Below the pieces are notes generated by a model. That model ran no database searches. It was not told the origin of the DNA and saw only the letters and a list, made by a program, of their open reading frames with translations. Of a stretch of DNA of 64,000 bases, positions 24,516 to 33,826 are shown piece by piece. Every line of letters starts with the position of its first letter. Position 1 is the first letter of the stretch. Made by a program: the position numbers and the translations under genes. The stretch lies in NCBI RefSeq assembly GCF_900188125.1, contig NZ_FZOW01000015.1, positions 1 through 64,000 of the forward strand, in the 5' to 3' direction. This DNA comes from Rhodococcoides kyotonense (GTDB taxonomy: Bacteria; Actinomycetota; Actinomycetes; Mycobacteriales; Mycobacteriaceae).

Positions 24516-24560
24516 ACCCGGCTTCCTCGACGAAGGCCTTCGGGGCCCGGTCGGCAGTAT

Positions 24561-24848
24561 CTAGTGCCCTCGAACGCGATAGCGGTGGCGTTCTACAGGG
24601 GTCAAGCCTCCCCAAATGCCCTCTTCTTCGCCGCGTCGAGCGCGACTTGTAGGCACCGCTGTACCACTGGGCATCCGGAGCAGATGCGTTTTGCGGGTCG
24701 CTCGTCGTCGGCGTAGAAGATGTCCGAATCTCGAGTTCGGCATGCGGCGTTCCGCTGCCACTCCCATTCCGGTTTCAACGACCGGGCTGGTCCGCTGTCG
24801 CGAGACTTCGCACGTCGGTCGAATCGAATGCGATCGACGATTGTTCAT
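24561..24848 (-). pseudogene. WhiB-family gene broken by two compensating frameshifts
   Basis: The ATG at 24848 and the end (GIWGGLTPVERHRYRV, stop at 24561) share one frame, but the cluster region is in the next. That region reads EWEWQRNAACRTRDSDIFYA and RICSGCPVVQRC, i.e. the four conserved Cys of WhiB [4Fe-4S] proteins. The G(I/V)WGG turn that follows the cluster is back in the first frame. So a +1 shift lies between codon about 5 and 27 and an opposite shift lies before GIWGG. Total length (96 codons) is normal for WhiB. Either the gene is dead or the sequence has two errors. Confidence 0.75.
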
Positions 24849-24995
24849 GTCTGACAGTTCCTTGTGAAATGAGAGATAGTTGGCCCGGGTCCGCAGCCCG
24901 TCCGCTGGTCGAGACAGCGCTCCATGTCTCGACCAGCGTCGTCGACGTCGGCCCCTGCTGACCACATGTAAACGCTCACGCCCTTACGGTATGTC

Positions 24996-25796
24996 TCACA
25001 ACAGATTTCGTAGGAAGGCTTTGGTGTCGTCGTGCTGAGGGTTGTCTATCACTTGGGACGGTGGACCTTGTTCGACAATCTGCCCGTTCGACATGAACAC
25101 CACTTCGTCAGCGACTCCCCTGGCGAAGCCGATTTCGTGAGTCACGACGAGCATGGTCATTCCGCTTCGCGCGAGTCCCTTCATCACGTCCAGGACTTCT
25201 CCGACCAGCTCTGGGTCGAGGGCAGAGGTGGGTTCGTCGAAGAGCATGACGCTTGGGTTCATCATGAGAGCGCGGGCGATGGCAACCCGTTGCTGCTGGC
25301 CGCCGGACAGAGTGCCCGGGTAAGCATCCGCCTTGCTGTCGAGTCCGACCTGGTGGAGGTAGCGGTGGGCGTCCTCGATGCAGGACTGCTTGTGCCGTCC
25401 GGAGACTCGAATAGGGGCTTCCAACAGGTTTTCGAGCACCGTCATGTGCGGGAAGAGATTGAACGATTGGAAAACCATTCCTATGTTTGCGCGTTGTGCC
25501 GCGACTTTGAGCGGAGTCAGCTCGTGCAGTTTTCCCGCTTTCATCCTGTATCCGACTACCTGGCCGTCGACGACAACAGCTCCGGCTGTCGGCCGTTCGA
25601 GATGGTTGACACATCGAAGCATCGTGCTCTTGCCGGATCCGGACCGGCCGAGTATCGCGACGACGGTGCCGCGCTGAACCTCTAGATCGACTCCGTCGAG
25701 TACTTTGAGATCGCCGAAACTCTTGTGTAGACCGCAAATCCGTACGATCGGATCTTCAATCGTGGTTCGTTTCGTCATCCCGCTGTTGATGGTCAT
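24996..25796 (-). CDS. Polar amino-acid ABC transporter ATPase
   Basis: A 266-residue ATPase of the GlnQ/HisP class. Walker [21 protein letters not shown]-loop [14 protein letters not shown], signature [15 protein letters not shown], Walker [15 protein letters not shown] and the H-loop [13 protein letters not shown] are all intact. The insertion [14 protein letters not shown] and the ending [18 protein letters not shown] are typical of this class. It powers uptake by the permease encoded upstream, whose stop overlaps its ATG (ATGA). It is the last gene of a three-gene minus-strand operon. Confidence 0.93.
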   Translation of the reverse strand: MTINSGMTKRTTIEDPIVRICGLHKSFGDLKVLDGVDLEVQRGTVVAILGRSGSGKSTMLRCVNHLERPTAGAVVVDGQVVGYRMKAGKLHELTPLKVAAQRANIGMVFQSFNLFPHMTVLENLLEAPIRVSGRHKQSCIEDAHRYLHQVGLDSKADAYPGTLSGGQQQRVAIARALMMNPSVMLFDEPTSALDPELVGEVLDVMKGLARSGMTMLVVTHEIGFARGVADEVVFMSNGQIVEQGPPSQVIDNPQHDDTKAFLRNLL

Positions 25797-26782
25797 GGCT
25801 CCACCTTCGTCGCGCTGTACGGTGATTGCTGGGGTGCTACCGATCCGCGACCTCGAATCCGCGCCTGCTTACGCGATTTCGGTGCAGTCGGGCTCGAGGG
25901 TTGCATTCCACGGCCGTAGTACTTCTCGATATACCGCTGGATGACGGTGAGAACCGTGGTGCACAGCAGGTACCAGATAGAGACGACTATTAGCAGCGGA
26001 ATCGTTTGGAAATTCTGCGAGTAGATCAGCTGGGCCGAGTACAACAAATCCGGCAGAGCGATGATGCTGACCAGGGTGCTGTACTTCAGCATCCCGATGA
26101 CTTGGTTCCCTGTCGGTGGGACGATGACCCGTAGGGCCTGCGGAAGAATGATTCTGCGGAACGACAAGGACTGGCTCATGCCCAGAGCCCGCGCTGCTTC
26201 GGTTTGGTGCTTGGAGACAGCCAGCAGCCCACCTCGAATGATCTCGGCCATGTATGCCGCTTCGTTCAGACTCAACCCGAGGAGCGCTACGACCCACACG
26301 GTCAATACGGTATTCGAATCGAATCCGAGGATTTCTGGCCCTCCGAACGGTAGGACGAGACCGATGCGTGGGTAGAGAGCGGCTAGGTTGAACCAGAAAA
26401 TCAACTGGATCAACAACGGGGTGCCACGGAAGAACCACAGATAGGCATTGGCGCAGGTGGACAGGACCTTGTTCTCAGACAGCCGACACGTGGCGATGAC
26501 GATGCCAAGCAAGATGCCTGCCGACATTGCGAAGGCCGTCAGAATCAACGTTCGCCAGAGGCCGGTGAGAATTCGATCATCGAACAGATAGCTGGCGACG
26601 ATGTCCCATTCGTAGTTCTCGTTGGTCACGACCGAATAGGCGAAGCAGAGAATCAGGAATAGCAGAATCACTGCGGACAACGTGCGGAATGGATGGCGGA
26701 GAGAAACAATCTCGGTGGGAGGAAGCGATTTCGCATCGAGGCGAGTGGCGTCGGTCGTGGAAGCAGCCAATGCATTGCTCAT
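25793..26782 (-). CDS. Polar amino-acid ABC transporter permease
   Basis: A protein of about 329 residues of the HisM/GlnP type, longer than usual because of N- and C-terminal extensions. After a cytoplasmic N-terminus ([16 protein letters not shown]), spans start at [18 protein letters not shown]. The family motifs are [37 protein letters not shown] and the EAA loop [20 protein letters not shown] followed by [11 protein letters not shown]. The single permease would act as a homodimer. The ATG at 26782 was chosen because the longer open frame upstream overlaps the binding protein. It is 17 bases from the binding-protein stop. Confidence 0.9.
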   Translation of the reverse strand: MSNALAASTTDATRLDAKSLPPTEIVSLRHPFRTLSAVILLFLILCFAYSVVTNENYEWDIVASYLFDDRILTGLWRTLILTAFAMSAGILLGIVIATCRLSENKVLSTCANAYLWFFRGTPLLIQLIFWFNLAALYPRIGLVLPFGGPEILGFDSNTVLTVWVVALLGLSLNEAAYMAEIIRGGLLAVSKHQTEAARALGMSQSLSFRRIILPQALRVIVPPTGNQVIGMLKYSTLVSIIALPDLLYSAQLIYSQNFQTIPLLIVVSIWYLLCTTVLTVIQRYIEKYYGRGMQPSSPTAPKSRKQARIRGRGSVAPQQSPYSATKVEP

Positions 26783-26799
26783 GTCTGGTCCTCGGGTAC

Positions 26800-27726
26800 T
26801 CACTGACCGGCAAGCTGGCCGGTCTCGGTGTATGTTTTGCTGACCTCGACGGGGCCGAGCCCCTCGACGAATTCGTCGATGATGTCTTGGTAACGACCGG
26901 TCGCGATTAAGTGGTCGATGGCGCTGGCGTATGCGTTCGCGAGGGCGGCACCGTCGGGCGTCTTCTGGAATGCGACGCCGGTTTCGATTGTGGGCCCGAA
27001 TCCCAGCGGAACGATCTTGAACTTGTCGCCGGTTTGCTGGAGAACGTAGGCTGCTTGACCATCTGATGTCAGGTCCACATCGATACGGCTCTCGCTCAGA
27101 GCGAGGTTGACTGTGCTCTGATCCTGGAACGTGGTGACCTTGGTTCCCTGCTGGCCGGCATTTTCGCACTCGGTCACGATGTCGTTCGCCGCCGCCGCTT
27201 CGTTGGTTCCGATCATCACTCCGATGTTCGAACCACATACATCCTGAATGGACGAGTACTCATCGCGTGTGTTGTCTGCTGGAGCCAAGAAAACGTTGGA
27301 GGTCGTGTGATTGACGGCGAAGTTCACTCGTTCGACACGCTCGGCGCGTACGGCTACCTCGCCGACCCCGGCATCGTATCGGCCGGCCTCGAGTCCGGTG
27401 AGGATGCCGTCGAAGGGAATCATCGTGTAATCGGCGGTCAAGCCCATTACGGCTGCGGCCTCGTTCATCAAGGCGACCTCCCAGCCGCTTGGTTGCCCAC
27501 CGGACCCTGGAGCGATGACCGCGGGCGCGTAGGCCGCCGCTCCGACTGCCAGCGAGCCTTTGGAAGAGATTGAGGCGGGCACCGAATCTGCTATCTCGGC
27601 GACACGGGCAGACTCGACCGAAGTAGCTGGCGCCGAATCCGAGTTCGCTGCTCCGCACGCGGTTGTCGCGCTGATGGCGACTACGCCGATACAGGCGGCG
27701 ACAGTTCTGACGAGGGTGTTCTTCAT
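26800..27726 (-). CDS. Amino-acid ABC transporter substrate-binding lipoprotein
   Basis: A 308-residue family-3 solute-binding lipoprotein. The signal peptide ends in the lipobox TTAC. The mature part shows the SBP_bac_3 pattern: GSLAVGAAAYAPAVIAPGSG, GWEVALMNEAAAVMGLTADY, MIPFDGILTGLEAGRYDAGV, and a segment with TSDGQAAYVLQQTGDKF. It delivers a polar amino acid or a related cation to the permease. It starts the minus-strand operon and faces the oxidoreductase gene at 28094. A near-match to the operator pattern of the neighbouring regulon lies at 27855-27865 upstream of it. Confidence 0.9.
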   Translation of the reverse strand: MKNTLVRTVAACIGVVAISATTACGAANSDSAPATSVESARVAEIADSVPASISSKGSLAVGAAAYAPAVIAPGSGGQPSGWEVALMNEAAAVMGLTADYTMIPFDGILTGLEAGRYDAGVGEVAVRAERVERVNFAVNHTTSNVFLAPADNTRDEYSSIQDVCGSNIGVMIGTNEAAAANDIVTECENAGQQGTKVTTFQDQSTVNLALSESRIDVDLTSDGQAAYVLQQTGDKFKIVPLGFGPTIETGVAFQKTPDGAALANAYASAIDHLIATGRYQDIIDEFVEGLGPVEVSKTYTETGQLAGQ

Positions 27727-27854
27727 AGAGTTCTCCTAATCCTGCGGTAAGTGACCGGCACAGCGGCAGTCGTGTTCGCCGATGGGTGGCGCGCTGCACT
27801 GGAGAGGTATGCCGGACCGCTGGGTGAGCTGTGTCACTCCGGCATACTGTTTTG

Positions 27855-27956
27855 CAGTTATACGCGAACGGCTCAATCGTGAAGGGTTAAACGACCTAAA
27901 TCGTGTCCCCGATGTAACTAATGGGTTAACAGTATTACTGTCGCACTGTTATACCG
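27855..27956. promoter_or_regulatory. GntR-type operators between the ABC importer and the oxidoreductase
   Basis: Two exact matches to CNGTWWWACNG lie here: CAGTATTACTG (27930-27940), within the 13-base perfect palindrome ACAGTATTACTGT, and CTGTTATACCG (27946-27956), 16 bases further. A third, CAGTTATACGC (27855-27865), differs at one position. They sit in the 367-base divergent gap. The GntR/FCD protein encoded at 33042-33683 is the likely binder because the same pattern precedes its own gene. Confidence 0.7.
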
Positions 27957-28093
27957 AAGGTGTTAGTCTCGCCGGTGTCACCGTCGGCCAGCCCCCGCCG
28001 GCCTCAACATGACCTCCGATTCTCGACGGGAGTATTCCGGACGGGATCGGACGGCAGCCCCAATCTTTGAACGCCGACCCGAAAGGCTCAGCT

Positions 28094-30124
28094 ATGGATC
28101 CGCTTCTGGAACCTCTCACGATCAACGGCGTGACCCTGAAGAATCGAATTTTCACCACGGCTCACGCACCCATGGGCTTCGTCCCGGAGTCCGGCATTCC
28201 AGACGAGCGCTATGTTCGCTACCTCGAAGAAAAGGCGATCGGTGGCCAAGGGCTCATCATGTTCGGCGGGTCGAGCTTCGTCTCGGCCGACTCGCACAGT
28301 CACTTCGGCGCGTTCGACGCAGGCGTCGACGAGATCGTTCCCTGGTATCAGACCGTTGCAGATCGCCTCCATGCCCACGGCGCCAAGGCGATGGTGCAGA
28401 TCAGCCACCTCGGGAGGCGGGCCGACGATCGTGTCGATTTTCTACCGACCATCGCACCGTCCCCGATTCGCGAGCGCGCGCACCGTAGCTTCCCGAAGCC
28501 GATGGAAGATCACGACTTCACGCGCGTCTTGCGCGCCTACGCCGCCGCGGCTCGCCGTGCTCGAGACGGCGGGCTCGACGGTGTCGAAATCGCCGCAATG
28601 AGCGGCCATCTGCCCGACACGTTCATCGCGCCACGCGCGAACCATCGTGACGACGAATACGGCGGAAGCTTCGAGAACCGAATGCGCTTCCTCTTGCAGG
28701 TAGTCGACACAGTGCGAACAGCAGTGGGACCCGACTTCCTCGTCGCCATTCGCATTCCCGGCCGGGAAGCGTCGACGGAGGGATTGTCAGGTGATGAATG
28801 CGTCGCCATCGCCCGACGACTGTCGGAGACGAAACAACTCGATTTCTTCAACGTCATGTACGGAAGCGGCTTCACACATCGCGAACTCGGACGCCAGATA
28901 CCCTCCGCGGGAACCCCTCTGGGTGCATATCTACCTGTCGCGGAGCGCATTCGCGCCGCGGTGGCCGAACCAGTCTTTCATGCCGGCCGGATCGCCGATA
29001 TTGCCACCGCGCGATACGCCCTGCGCGAAGGACTCATCGACATGGTCGGGATGACGCGTGCACATATTGCCGATCCGCACATCGTCCGCAAACTCGAAGT
29101 CGGTGAAGAACATCGTATTCGCCCATGTGTGGGGGCTAGTTTCTGCCTGAACGGCCGAGAGATGCAGTGCATCCACAATCCCGCCACTGGTCGGGAATCG
29201 TTCATCCCCCAGCTGATCACACGCGGGACCCAACAGCTACGTGTTGTCGTCGTCGGGGGTGGGGCCGCAGGGCTCGAAGCCGCCCGGGTCGCCGCCGAGC
29301 GTGGCCATGACGTATCTCTGTTCGAGGCCGGCAGCCAAGTAGGCGGACAGGTTCTGACGTTGTCACGCACACACCGTAATTCGGAGAAGCGGTCGATTAC
29401 CGAATGGCTGGCAGAAGAGGCGAAACTAGCGGGGGCGCGCATCAAGCTCGGCGCATTCGTGGACGGCGCCGATGTACTTGCCGAAAACCCACAGGTCGTC
29501 ATCGTCGCGTCCGGCGGAATGCCCAACACTGCACTGCCTGAGGGCGGTGACGATCTTGTCGAGACGGCATCGGACGTGCTGAACATGGCCCCTCCTACCG
29601 GAAAGTCGATCCTGATCTACGACGATCATGGGGGTGAGCAGGCCTTGGTCGTAGCCGAGCACCTGGCCAGCGGTGAGGGCAACCAGATCGAGTTCGCCAC
29701 CTACGACGAGGCAGCCGGTCACGATGTCGGACACACGGTGATCGCCGAATATCGAAAGATTCTGTACAAGGGCGGAGTTAACGTCACGCCCGATCAGGAA
29801 CTCCGCGGCGCGAAGAGGGCCGGCGGTAAACTGACCGTGACCCTACGGAACACGATGACCGACGAGATCACCACCCGAGTGGTCGACAGAGTCGTTGTCG
29901 AGCAAGGAAATTCGCCGTTCGTCGACGTGTACGACGAACTCAGGGACCAGTCGAGCAACCGCGGAGAAATCGACCTCGAGGCGTTCGTCACAGGGGCTGC
30001 GCAACCCGGCGATCCGGATGCACCAACGGACTCCTTCCGCTTGTACCGGGTGGGAGATGCGCTGTCACACAGAGGAATTCACGCGGCCATTTTCGATGCC
30101 CGCCGCTTGTGCATGAACCTCTGA
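28094..30124 (+). CDS. OYE-family FMN/4Fe-4S/FAD oxidoreductase
   Basis: A protein of about 676 residues. Residues 1 to about 340 form an old-yellow-enzyme barrel: LTINGVTLKNRIFTTAHAPM, KAMVQISHLGRRA, HLPDTFIAPRANHRDDEYGG and VMYGSGFTHRELG. Then RPCVGASFCLNGREMQCIHN carries the Cys residues of a cluster. A Rossmann FAD/NAD domain follows with VVVVGGGAAGLEAARVAAER. This is the layout of trimethylamine/dimethylglycine dehydrogenase, 2,4-dienoyl-CoA reductase and N-methylproline demethylase (StcD-like). In this context an N-demethylase or an enoate reductase are both possible. A TTG at 28067 is an alternative start; ATG 28094 has GAAAGG upstream. Confidence 0.88.
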   Translation: MDPLLEPLTINGVTLKNRIFTTAHAPMGFVPESGIPDERYVRYLEEKAIGGQGLIMFGGSSFVSADSHSHFGAFDAGVDEIVPWYQTVADRLHAHGAKAMVQISHLGRRADDRVDFLPTIAPSPIRERAHRSFPKPMEDHDFTRVLRAYAAAARRARDGGLDGVEIAAMSGHLPDTFIAPRANHRDDEYGGSFENRMRFLLQVVDTVRTAVGPDFLVAIRIPGREASTEGLSGDECVAIARRLSETKQLDFFNVMYGSGFTHRELGRQIPSAGTPLGAYLPVAERIRAAVAEPVFHAGRIADIATARYALREGLIDMVGMTRAHIADPHIVRKLEVGEEHRIRPCVGASFCLNGREMQCIHNPATGRESFIPQLITRGTQQLRVVVVGGGAAGLEAARVAAERGHDVSLFEAGSQVGGQVLTLSRTHRNSEKRSITEWLAEEAKLAGARIKLGAFVDGADVLAENPQVVIVASGGMPNTALPEGGDDLVETASDVLNMAPPTGKSILIYDDHGGEQALVVAEHLASGEGNQIEFATYDEAAGHDVGHTVIAEYRKILYKGGVNVTPDQELRGAKRAGGKLTVTLRNTMTDEITTRVVDRVVVEQGNSPFVDVYDELRDQSSNRGEIDLEAFVTGAAQPGDPDAPTDSFRLYRVGDALSHRGIHAAIFDARRLCMNL

Positions 30125-30140
30125 GCTGTGCGACCCTCTC

Positions 30141-30177
30141 GCGACGACCCCGGCCGCACCTCCGCCGGGGTCGTCGC
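30141..30177 (+). terminator. Hairpin terminator after the oxidoreductase gene
   Basis: A perfect 14-base stem, GCGACGACCCCGGC (30141-30154) and its complement (30164-30177), with a 9-base loop, begins 17 bases after the stop. There is no long T-run, which is usual for actinobacterial terminators. Confidence 0.7.
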
Positions 30178-30276
30178 TGTTGCACTTGCGGGCAAGCGCA
30201 CGGCGCATAACCGAGGGGGTGGCAAAGAAGGCCATTTCTTCGTCATCGGAGAACCGTTCGCCGCTACTCTGAAATG

Positions 30277-30295
30277 CTGTAATACGGTATAACTG
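30277..30295. promoter_or_regulatory. Overlapping GntR-type operators before gdhA
   Basis: CTGTAATACGG (30277-30287) and CGGTATAACTG (30285-30295) both fit CNGTWWWACNG and their starts are exactly 8 bases apart, sharing 3 bases. The site is 51 bases before the TTG start of the dehydrogenase gene. Confidence 0.72.
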
Positions 30296-30345
30296 TTCCC
30301 GTAAGGCCACGCAACGAGCGTTCTTCCTTCTGAAAGGCCCACGCC

Positions 30346-31623
30346 TTGACTACTGCACCCGCCGCACCCGTCATCGCACGGACGAACGGTCCACTCGACG
30401 ACGCGCTGAAGCAACTCGCCGATGCCGTCGGTCTGTTGAATTACGACGAAGGGCTGCATCACTTGTTGGCCAAGCCGCGACGAGAGATGGCCGTATCGAT
30501 TCCACTCCGGCGCGACAACGGCACCATCGAAGTCCTTTCGGGATACCGTGTGCAACACAACTTCTCACGCGGGCCTGCCAAGGGAGGACTTCGCTTCAGT
30601 CCCGACGTCTCGCTCGACGAGGTGCGCGCGCTCGCCATGTGGATGACCTGGAAATGTGCGCTCCTCGACGTTCCATACGGCGGAGCCAAAGGCGGAGTGA
30701 CCATCGACCCGGCGCGATACTCATCCAACGAACTCTCGCGGGTCACGCGGAGATACACCAATGAGATCCTGCCGATCATCGGTCCCGACGTCGATATTCC
30801 CGCACCGGACATCGGTACGGACGAGCAGACGATGGCCTGGATCATGGACGCCTATTCCGCCAACGTCGGATACACCGTTCCTGCAGTGGTCACCGGAAAA
30901 CCTGTCAGCCTCGGGGGCTCGCTGGGTAGGCCGTCCGCGACGTCCCGGGGGGTGGTACACGTCGCGTTGGCCGCGCTGTCCTATCGGGGTATTGCAGCCT
31001 CGGATGCGACGGCGGCCGTACAAGGGTTCGGCAAAGTCGGCGCTGGGAGCGCTCAATTTCTGGCCGAGGCCGGGGTTCGGGTGGTTGCCGTGTCGGATCA
31101 ATACGGCGCTGTCCACAACGAATTCGGACTCGACATGCCTTCGCTGCATGCCTACGTCTCGAATACGGGCACAGTTAGCGGGTTCGCCGGTGCGGACCCC
31201 ATCGATCCGAACGAACTCCTCACACTCGACGTCGATCTACTAGTGCCGGCCGCCGTGGAGAGTGTGATCGATGCGACCAATGCACATCGGATTCAAGCAA
31301 CCATCGTCGTCGAGGGTGCGAATGGTCCGACCACGGCCGACGCTGACGAAATCTTGCGCGAACGTGGGATTCTCGTGGTCCCGGACATCCTTGCAAACGC
31401 CGGCGGTGTGATCGTGTCCTACTTCGAATGGGTGCAGGGTAATCAAGCGTATTGGTGGACTGCAGACGAAGTGGACCAACGACTGGCGAGTCGAATGAAA
31501 CAAGGATGGACGTCCGTCCTCGACATGGCAATTCGTCGTGATCTGACGTTGCGGGAAGCGGCCACCGTCACCGCCGTCAGTCGCGTCGCCGATGCCCACC
31601 TCACCCGCGGCCTTTATCCCTGA
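30346..31623 (+). CDS. gdhA: Glutamate dehydrogenase (Glu/Leu/Phe/Val family)
   Basis: A 425-residue NAD(P)-dependent amino-acid dehydrogenase. The substrate domain has SGYRVQHNFSRGPAKGGLRF, with the conserved Lys, and DVPYGGAKGGVTIDP, with the catalytic Lys. The dinucleotide domain has VQGFGKVGAGSAQFLAEAG, and VVEGANGPTTADAD follows. The enzyme interconverts glutamate and 2-oxoglutarate. Start TTG at 30346 has GAAAGG upstream. It is followed after 51 bases by the aminotransferase gene, so it can deaminate the glutamate made by transamination and regenerate 2-oxoglutarate. Confidence 0.93.
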   Translation: MTTAPAAPVIARTNGPLDDALKQLADAVGLLNYDEGLHHLLAKPRREMAVSIPLRRDNGTIEVLSGYRVQHNFSRGPAKGGLRFSPDVSLDEVRALAMWMTWKCALLDVPYGGAKGGVTIDPARYSSNELSRVTRRYTNEILPIIGPDVDIPAPDIGTDEQTMAWIMDAYSANVGYTVPAVVTGKPVSLGGSLGRPSATSRGVVHVALAALSYRGIAASDATAAVQGFGKVGAGSAQFLAEAGVRVVAVSDQYGAVHNEFGLDMPSLHAYVSNTGTVSGFAGADPIDPNELLTLDVDLLVPAAVESVIDATNAHRIQATIVVEGANGPTTADADEILRERGILVVPDILANAGGVIVSYFEWVQGNQAYWWTADEVDQRLASRMKQGWTSVLDMAIRRDLTLREAATVTAVSRVADAHLTRGLYP

Positions 31624-31674
31624 CCGCCCACTACCAGTGTCGAATCGACCAATAAGACCTCGAAAGGTGTACTC

Positions 31675-32952
31675 ATGACCAGCCTCAGTCCTGCACTCAA
31701 GCAGGCAACACCGGTAATCGTCGACCATGCCAAAGGCAGCTGGATCTACGGCACCGACGGTGCCGAGTATCTGGATTTCACGACAGGAATCGGTGTGACC
31801 AGCACTGGCCACTGCCACCCGGACGTCGTCGACGCGGCGCGGGACCAAGTCGGCAAGATCATTCACGCGCAGTACACCACCGTCATGCACACGCCGCTGC
31901 TCGAACTGACGGACAAGCTCGGCACGGTGCTCCCGGACGGGCTCGATTCGGTGTTCTATGCCAACTCCGGGTCGGAAGCTGTCGAAGCCGCAATTCGGCT
32001 GGCGCGCATGGCGACCGGTCGACCGAACATCATCGTCTTTCAAGGCGGGTTCCATGGTCGTACAGTCGCCGCGGCGTCGTTGACCACCGCGGGCACCAAG
32101 TTCTCGGCCGGGTTCTCCCCGTTGATGGCCGGCGTTCACATGGCACCGTTCCCCTACGCGTATCGTTACGGGCTCGACGAGCGCGCCGCGGTGGAATTCG
32201 CGGTTCGTGAACTCGATTACTTGTTCAAGACGCGCACCGCGCCCAACGACACCGCTGCCTTCCTCATCGAGCCAGCACTCGGCGACGGCGGCTATCTTCC
32301 CACTCCTCCAGCCTTTCTCGACGCACTGCGTGAACGGGCCGACCGTTACGACATCAAGTTGATCATCGACGAGGTGCAGGCAGGGGTCGGCCGTACCGGC
32401 AGATTCTGGGGCCACCAGCATTCGGCCGCCACACCCGATATCATCGTCACAGCCAAGGGTATTGCCTCCGGATTCCCGATCTCAGCGATCGCCGCATCCA
32501 CCGAGACCATGTCGAAGGCGTGGCCAGGTTCGCAGGGCGGAACCTATGGCGGTAACGCGGTAGCCGCAGCCGCCGGCGTCGCCACGCTCGCTGTCATCGA
32601 ACGCGAAGGCCTAGTCGAGAACGCACGCGTGCGTGGAATTCAACTCCAAGCGGGCCTCAAAGCTGTGCAATCGCGATTTCCTGTCATCGGTGATGTGCGC
32701 GGAATCGGCCTGATGCAAGGGATCGAATTCACCACCTCCGATGGGCAACCGGACGCTGAGACAGCCGCCGCCGTGCAGAAGGCCACCACCGAGCACCGGC
32801 TACTTACCCTGACCTGCGGGCCAGAGGGCAATGTCGTGAGGCTGATCCCTGCTTTGGTAGTCACCGAAGGCGAGATATCCCTCGGCGTCGAGCGTTTCGA
32901 AGCGGCGGTCGCAACAGTCACCGGTGCCGTTCCGGCCGGAGTCCCGGCCTGA
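31675..32952 (+). CDS. gabT: Class III aminotransferase (4-aminobutyrate/5-aminovalerate type)
   Basis: A 425-residue PLP enzyme of class III. The signature is intact: HPDVVDAARDQ, NSGSEAVEAAIRLARM, FQGGFHGRTVAAASLTT, LLIIDEVQAG-like IKLIIDEVQAGVGRTGRFW, and the Schiff-base Lys in TAKGIASGFPISAIA. Such enzymes transfer the omega-amino group of 4-aminobutyrate or 5-aminovalerate to 2-oxoglutarate. The gene lies after gdhA and near the semialdehyde dehydrogenase gene, which is the classic partner. Substrate choice among omega-amino acids cannot be settled from sequence. Confidence 0.88.
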   Translation: MTSLSPALKQATPVIVDHAKGSWIYGTDGAEYLDFTTGIGVTSTGHCHPDVVDAARDQVGKIIHAQYTTVMHTPLLELTDKLGTVLPDGLDSVFYANSGSEAVEAAIRLARMATGRPNIIVFQGGFHGRTVAAASLTTAGTKFSAGFSPLMAGVHMAPFPYAYRYGLDERAAVEFAVRELDYLFKTRTAPNDTAAFLIEPALGDGGYLPTPPAFLDALRERADRYDIKLIIDEVQAGVGRTGRFWGHQHSAATPDIIVTAKGIASGFPISAIAASTETMSKAWPGSQGGTYGGNAVAAAAGVATLAVIEREGLVENARVRGIQLQAGLKAVQSRFPVIGDVRGIGLMQGIEFTTSDGQPDAETAAAVQKATTEHRLLTLTCGPEGNVVRLIPALVVTEGEISLGVERFEAAVATVTGAVPAGVPA

Positions 32953-32971
32953 TCTCCCCGCGATCGCAACT

Positions 32972-33002
32972 CGGCCCCGCCACGAATGTCGTGGCGGGGC
33001 CG
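32972..33002. terminator. Bidirectional hairpin between converging genes
   Basis: A perfect 14-base stem, CGGCCCCGCCACGA (32972-32985) with its complement (32989-33002), closes a 3-base loop. It lies between the stops of the aminotransferase and the GntR gene, which converge, so it can end both transcripts. Confidence 0.8.
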
Positions 33003-33041
33003 TTCTGTGATTAAATCGGAGGCGGTTCTGGTCCGTGTGCA

Positions 33042-33683
33042 TCACTGGTCGGATTCGAAGTTCGACACCGCCCGTGCGAGGTGTCGCTGCATCTCTGCTT
33101 GCGCACGTTCGATGTCGCCGGACAGAATCTCGTCGAGCAAGAGTCTGTGTTCGGTAGCCAGGTCCTGTGGATTGGGATACCAGCGCTGCAGCTGAGCCAG
33201 GCACAGTTGCATCTCGTCCTGCAGCGAGGCGTAGATCCGGCTCAGACGCGTGCTTCCGACGGAGTCGATGAGTGCGACATGAAACGCGGTATGGGTTTCG
33301 ACCCGCACACCCCAACTGGCGTCGTCGGGCATCGCTTCCATCAGTTTCAGGCAGTGCTCGGCCTCGTTCAACGGACGGGAGTTCTCAATGATGGCCCGGA
33401 TCCCCTGCATCTCGAGAGGGATACGGACGAAGTAGAGGTCCTCGACATCGCCGTTGTCGAATTGAGGCACGATGAGCGATCGTCCGTGAGACTGCTCGGC
33501 AAGATGGCGGCCGACGAGAACTTGAAGAGCTGACCGGACGGTGGGCCTGGCAACACCGAAACGTGCCGCGAGCGCTGTCTCCGTAAGCGGTTCTCCCGGC
33601 CGGAGTTCACCACTGAGAATTTGATTACGGATCTCAGCGACCAGCGCATCCCGAGTGCTCGTGATCTGCAACGATACCGACAT
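33042..33683 (-). CDS. GntR/FCD-family regulator
   Basis: A 213-residue FadR-type regulator: an N-terminal winged helix (AEIRNQILSGELRPGEPLTE, then ARFGVARPTVRSALQVLVG) and an all-helical FCD ligand domain (DLYFVRIPLEMQGIRAIIEN, HTAFHVALIDSVGSTRL with metal-site His). Such proteins usually repress catabolic genes and release DNA when bound by an organic acid. The operator CGGTTATACCG occurs 25 bases upstream of its own start, and seven more copies of the pattern precede the surrounding operons. It is very likely the local master repressor. Confidence 0.9.
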   Translation of the reverse strand: MSVSLQITSTRDALVAEIRNQILSGELRPGEPLTETALAARFGVARPTVRSALQVLVGRHLAEQSHGRSLIVPQFDNGDVEDLYFVRIPLEMQGIRAIIENSRPLNEAEHCLKLMEAMPDDASWGVRVETHTAFHVALIDSVGSTRLSRIYASLQDEMQLCLAQLQRWYPNPQDLATEHRLLLDEILSGDIERAQAEMQRHLARAVSNFESDQ

Positions 33684-33707
33684 AGCTCTCCTCGATTGAC
33701 CGACAGT

Positions 33708-33718
33708 CGGTTATACCG
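33708..33718. promoter_or_regulatory. GntR-type operator upstream of the repressor gene
   Basis: CGGTTATACCG fits CNGTWWWACNG exactly and is a symmetric CGGT-3-ACCG. It lies 25 bases before the gntR start codon, consistent with autorepression. Confidence 0.68.
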
Positions 33719-33826
33719 TAACTCACAGCGGGGAGTCGGGCGCCACATCGCGTAGGTGCGAACCAATGCGCCCGACCCCAGCTAGGGGTCTCGACCCCTG
33801 AACAGGGCCTCGCCCGGGTCGGACCG

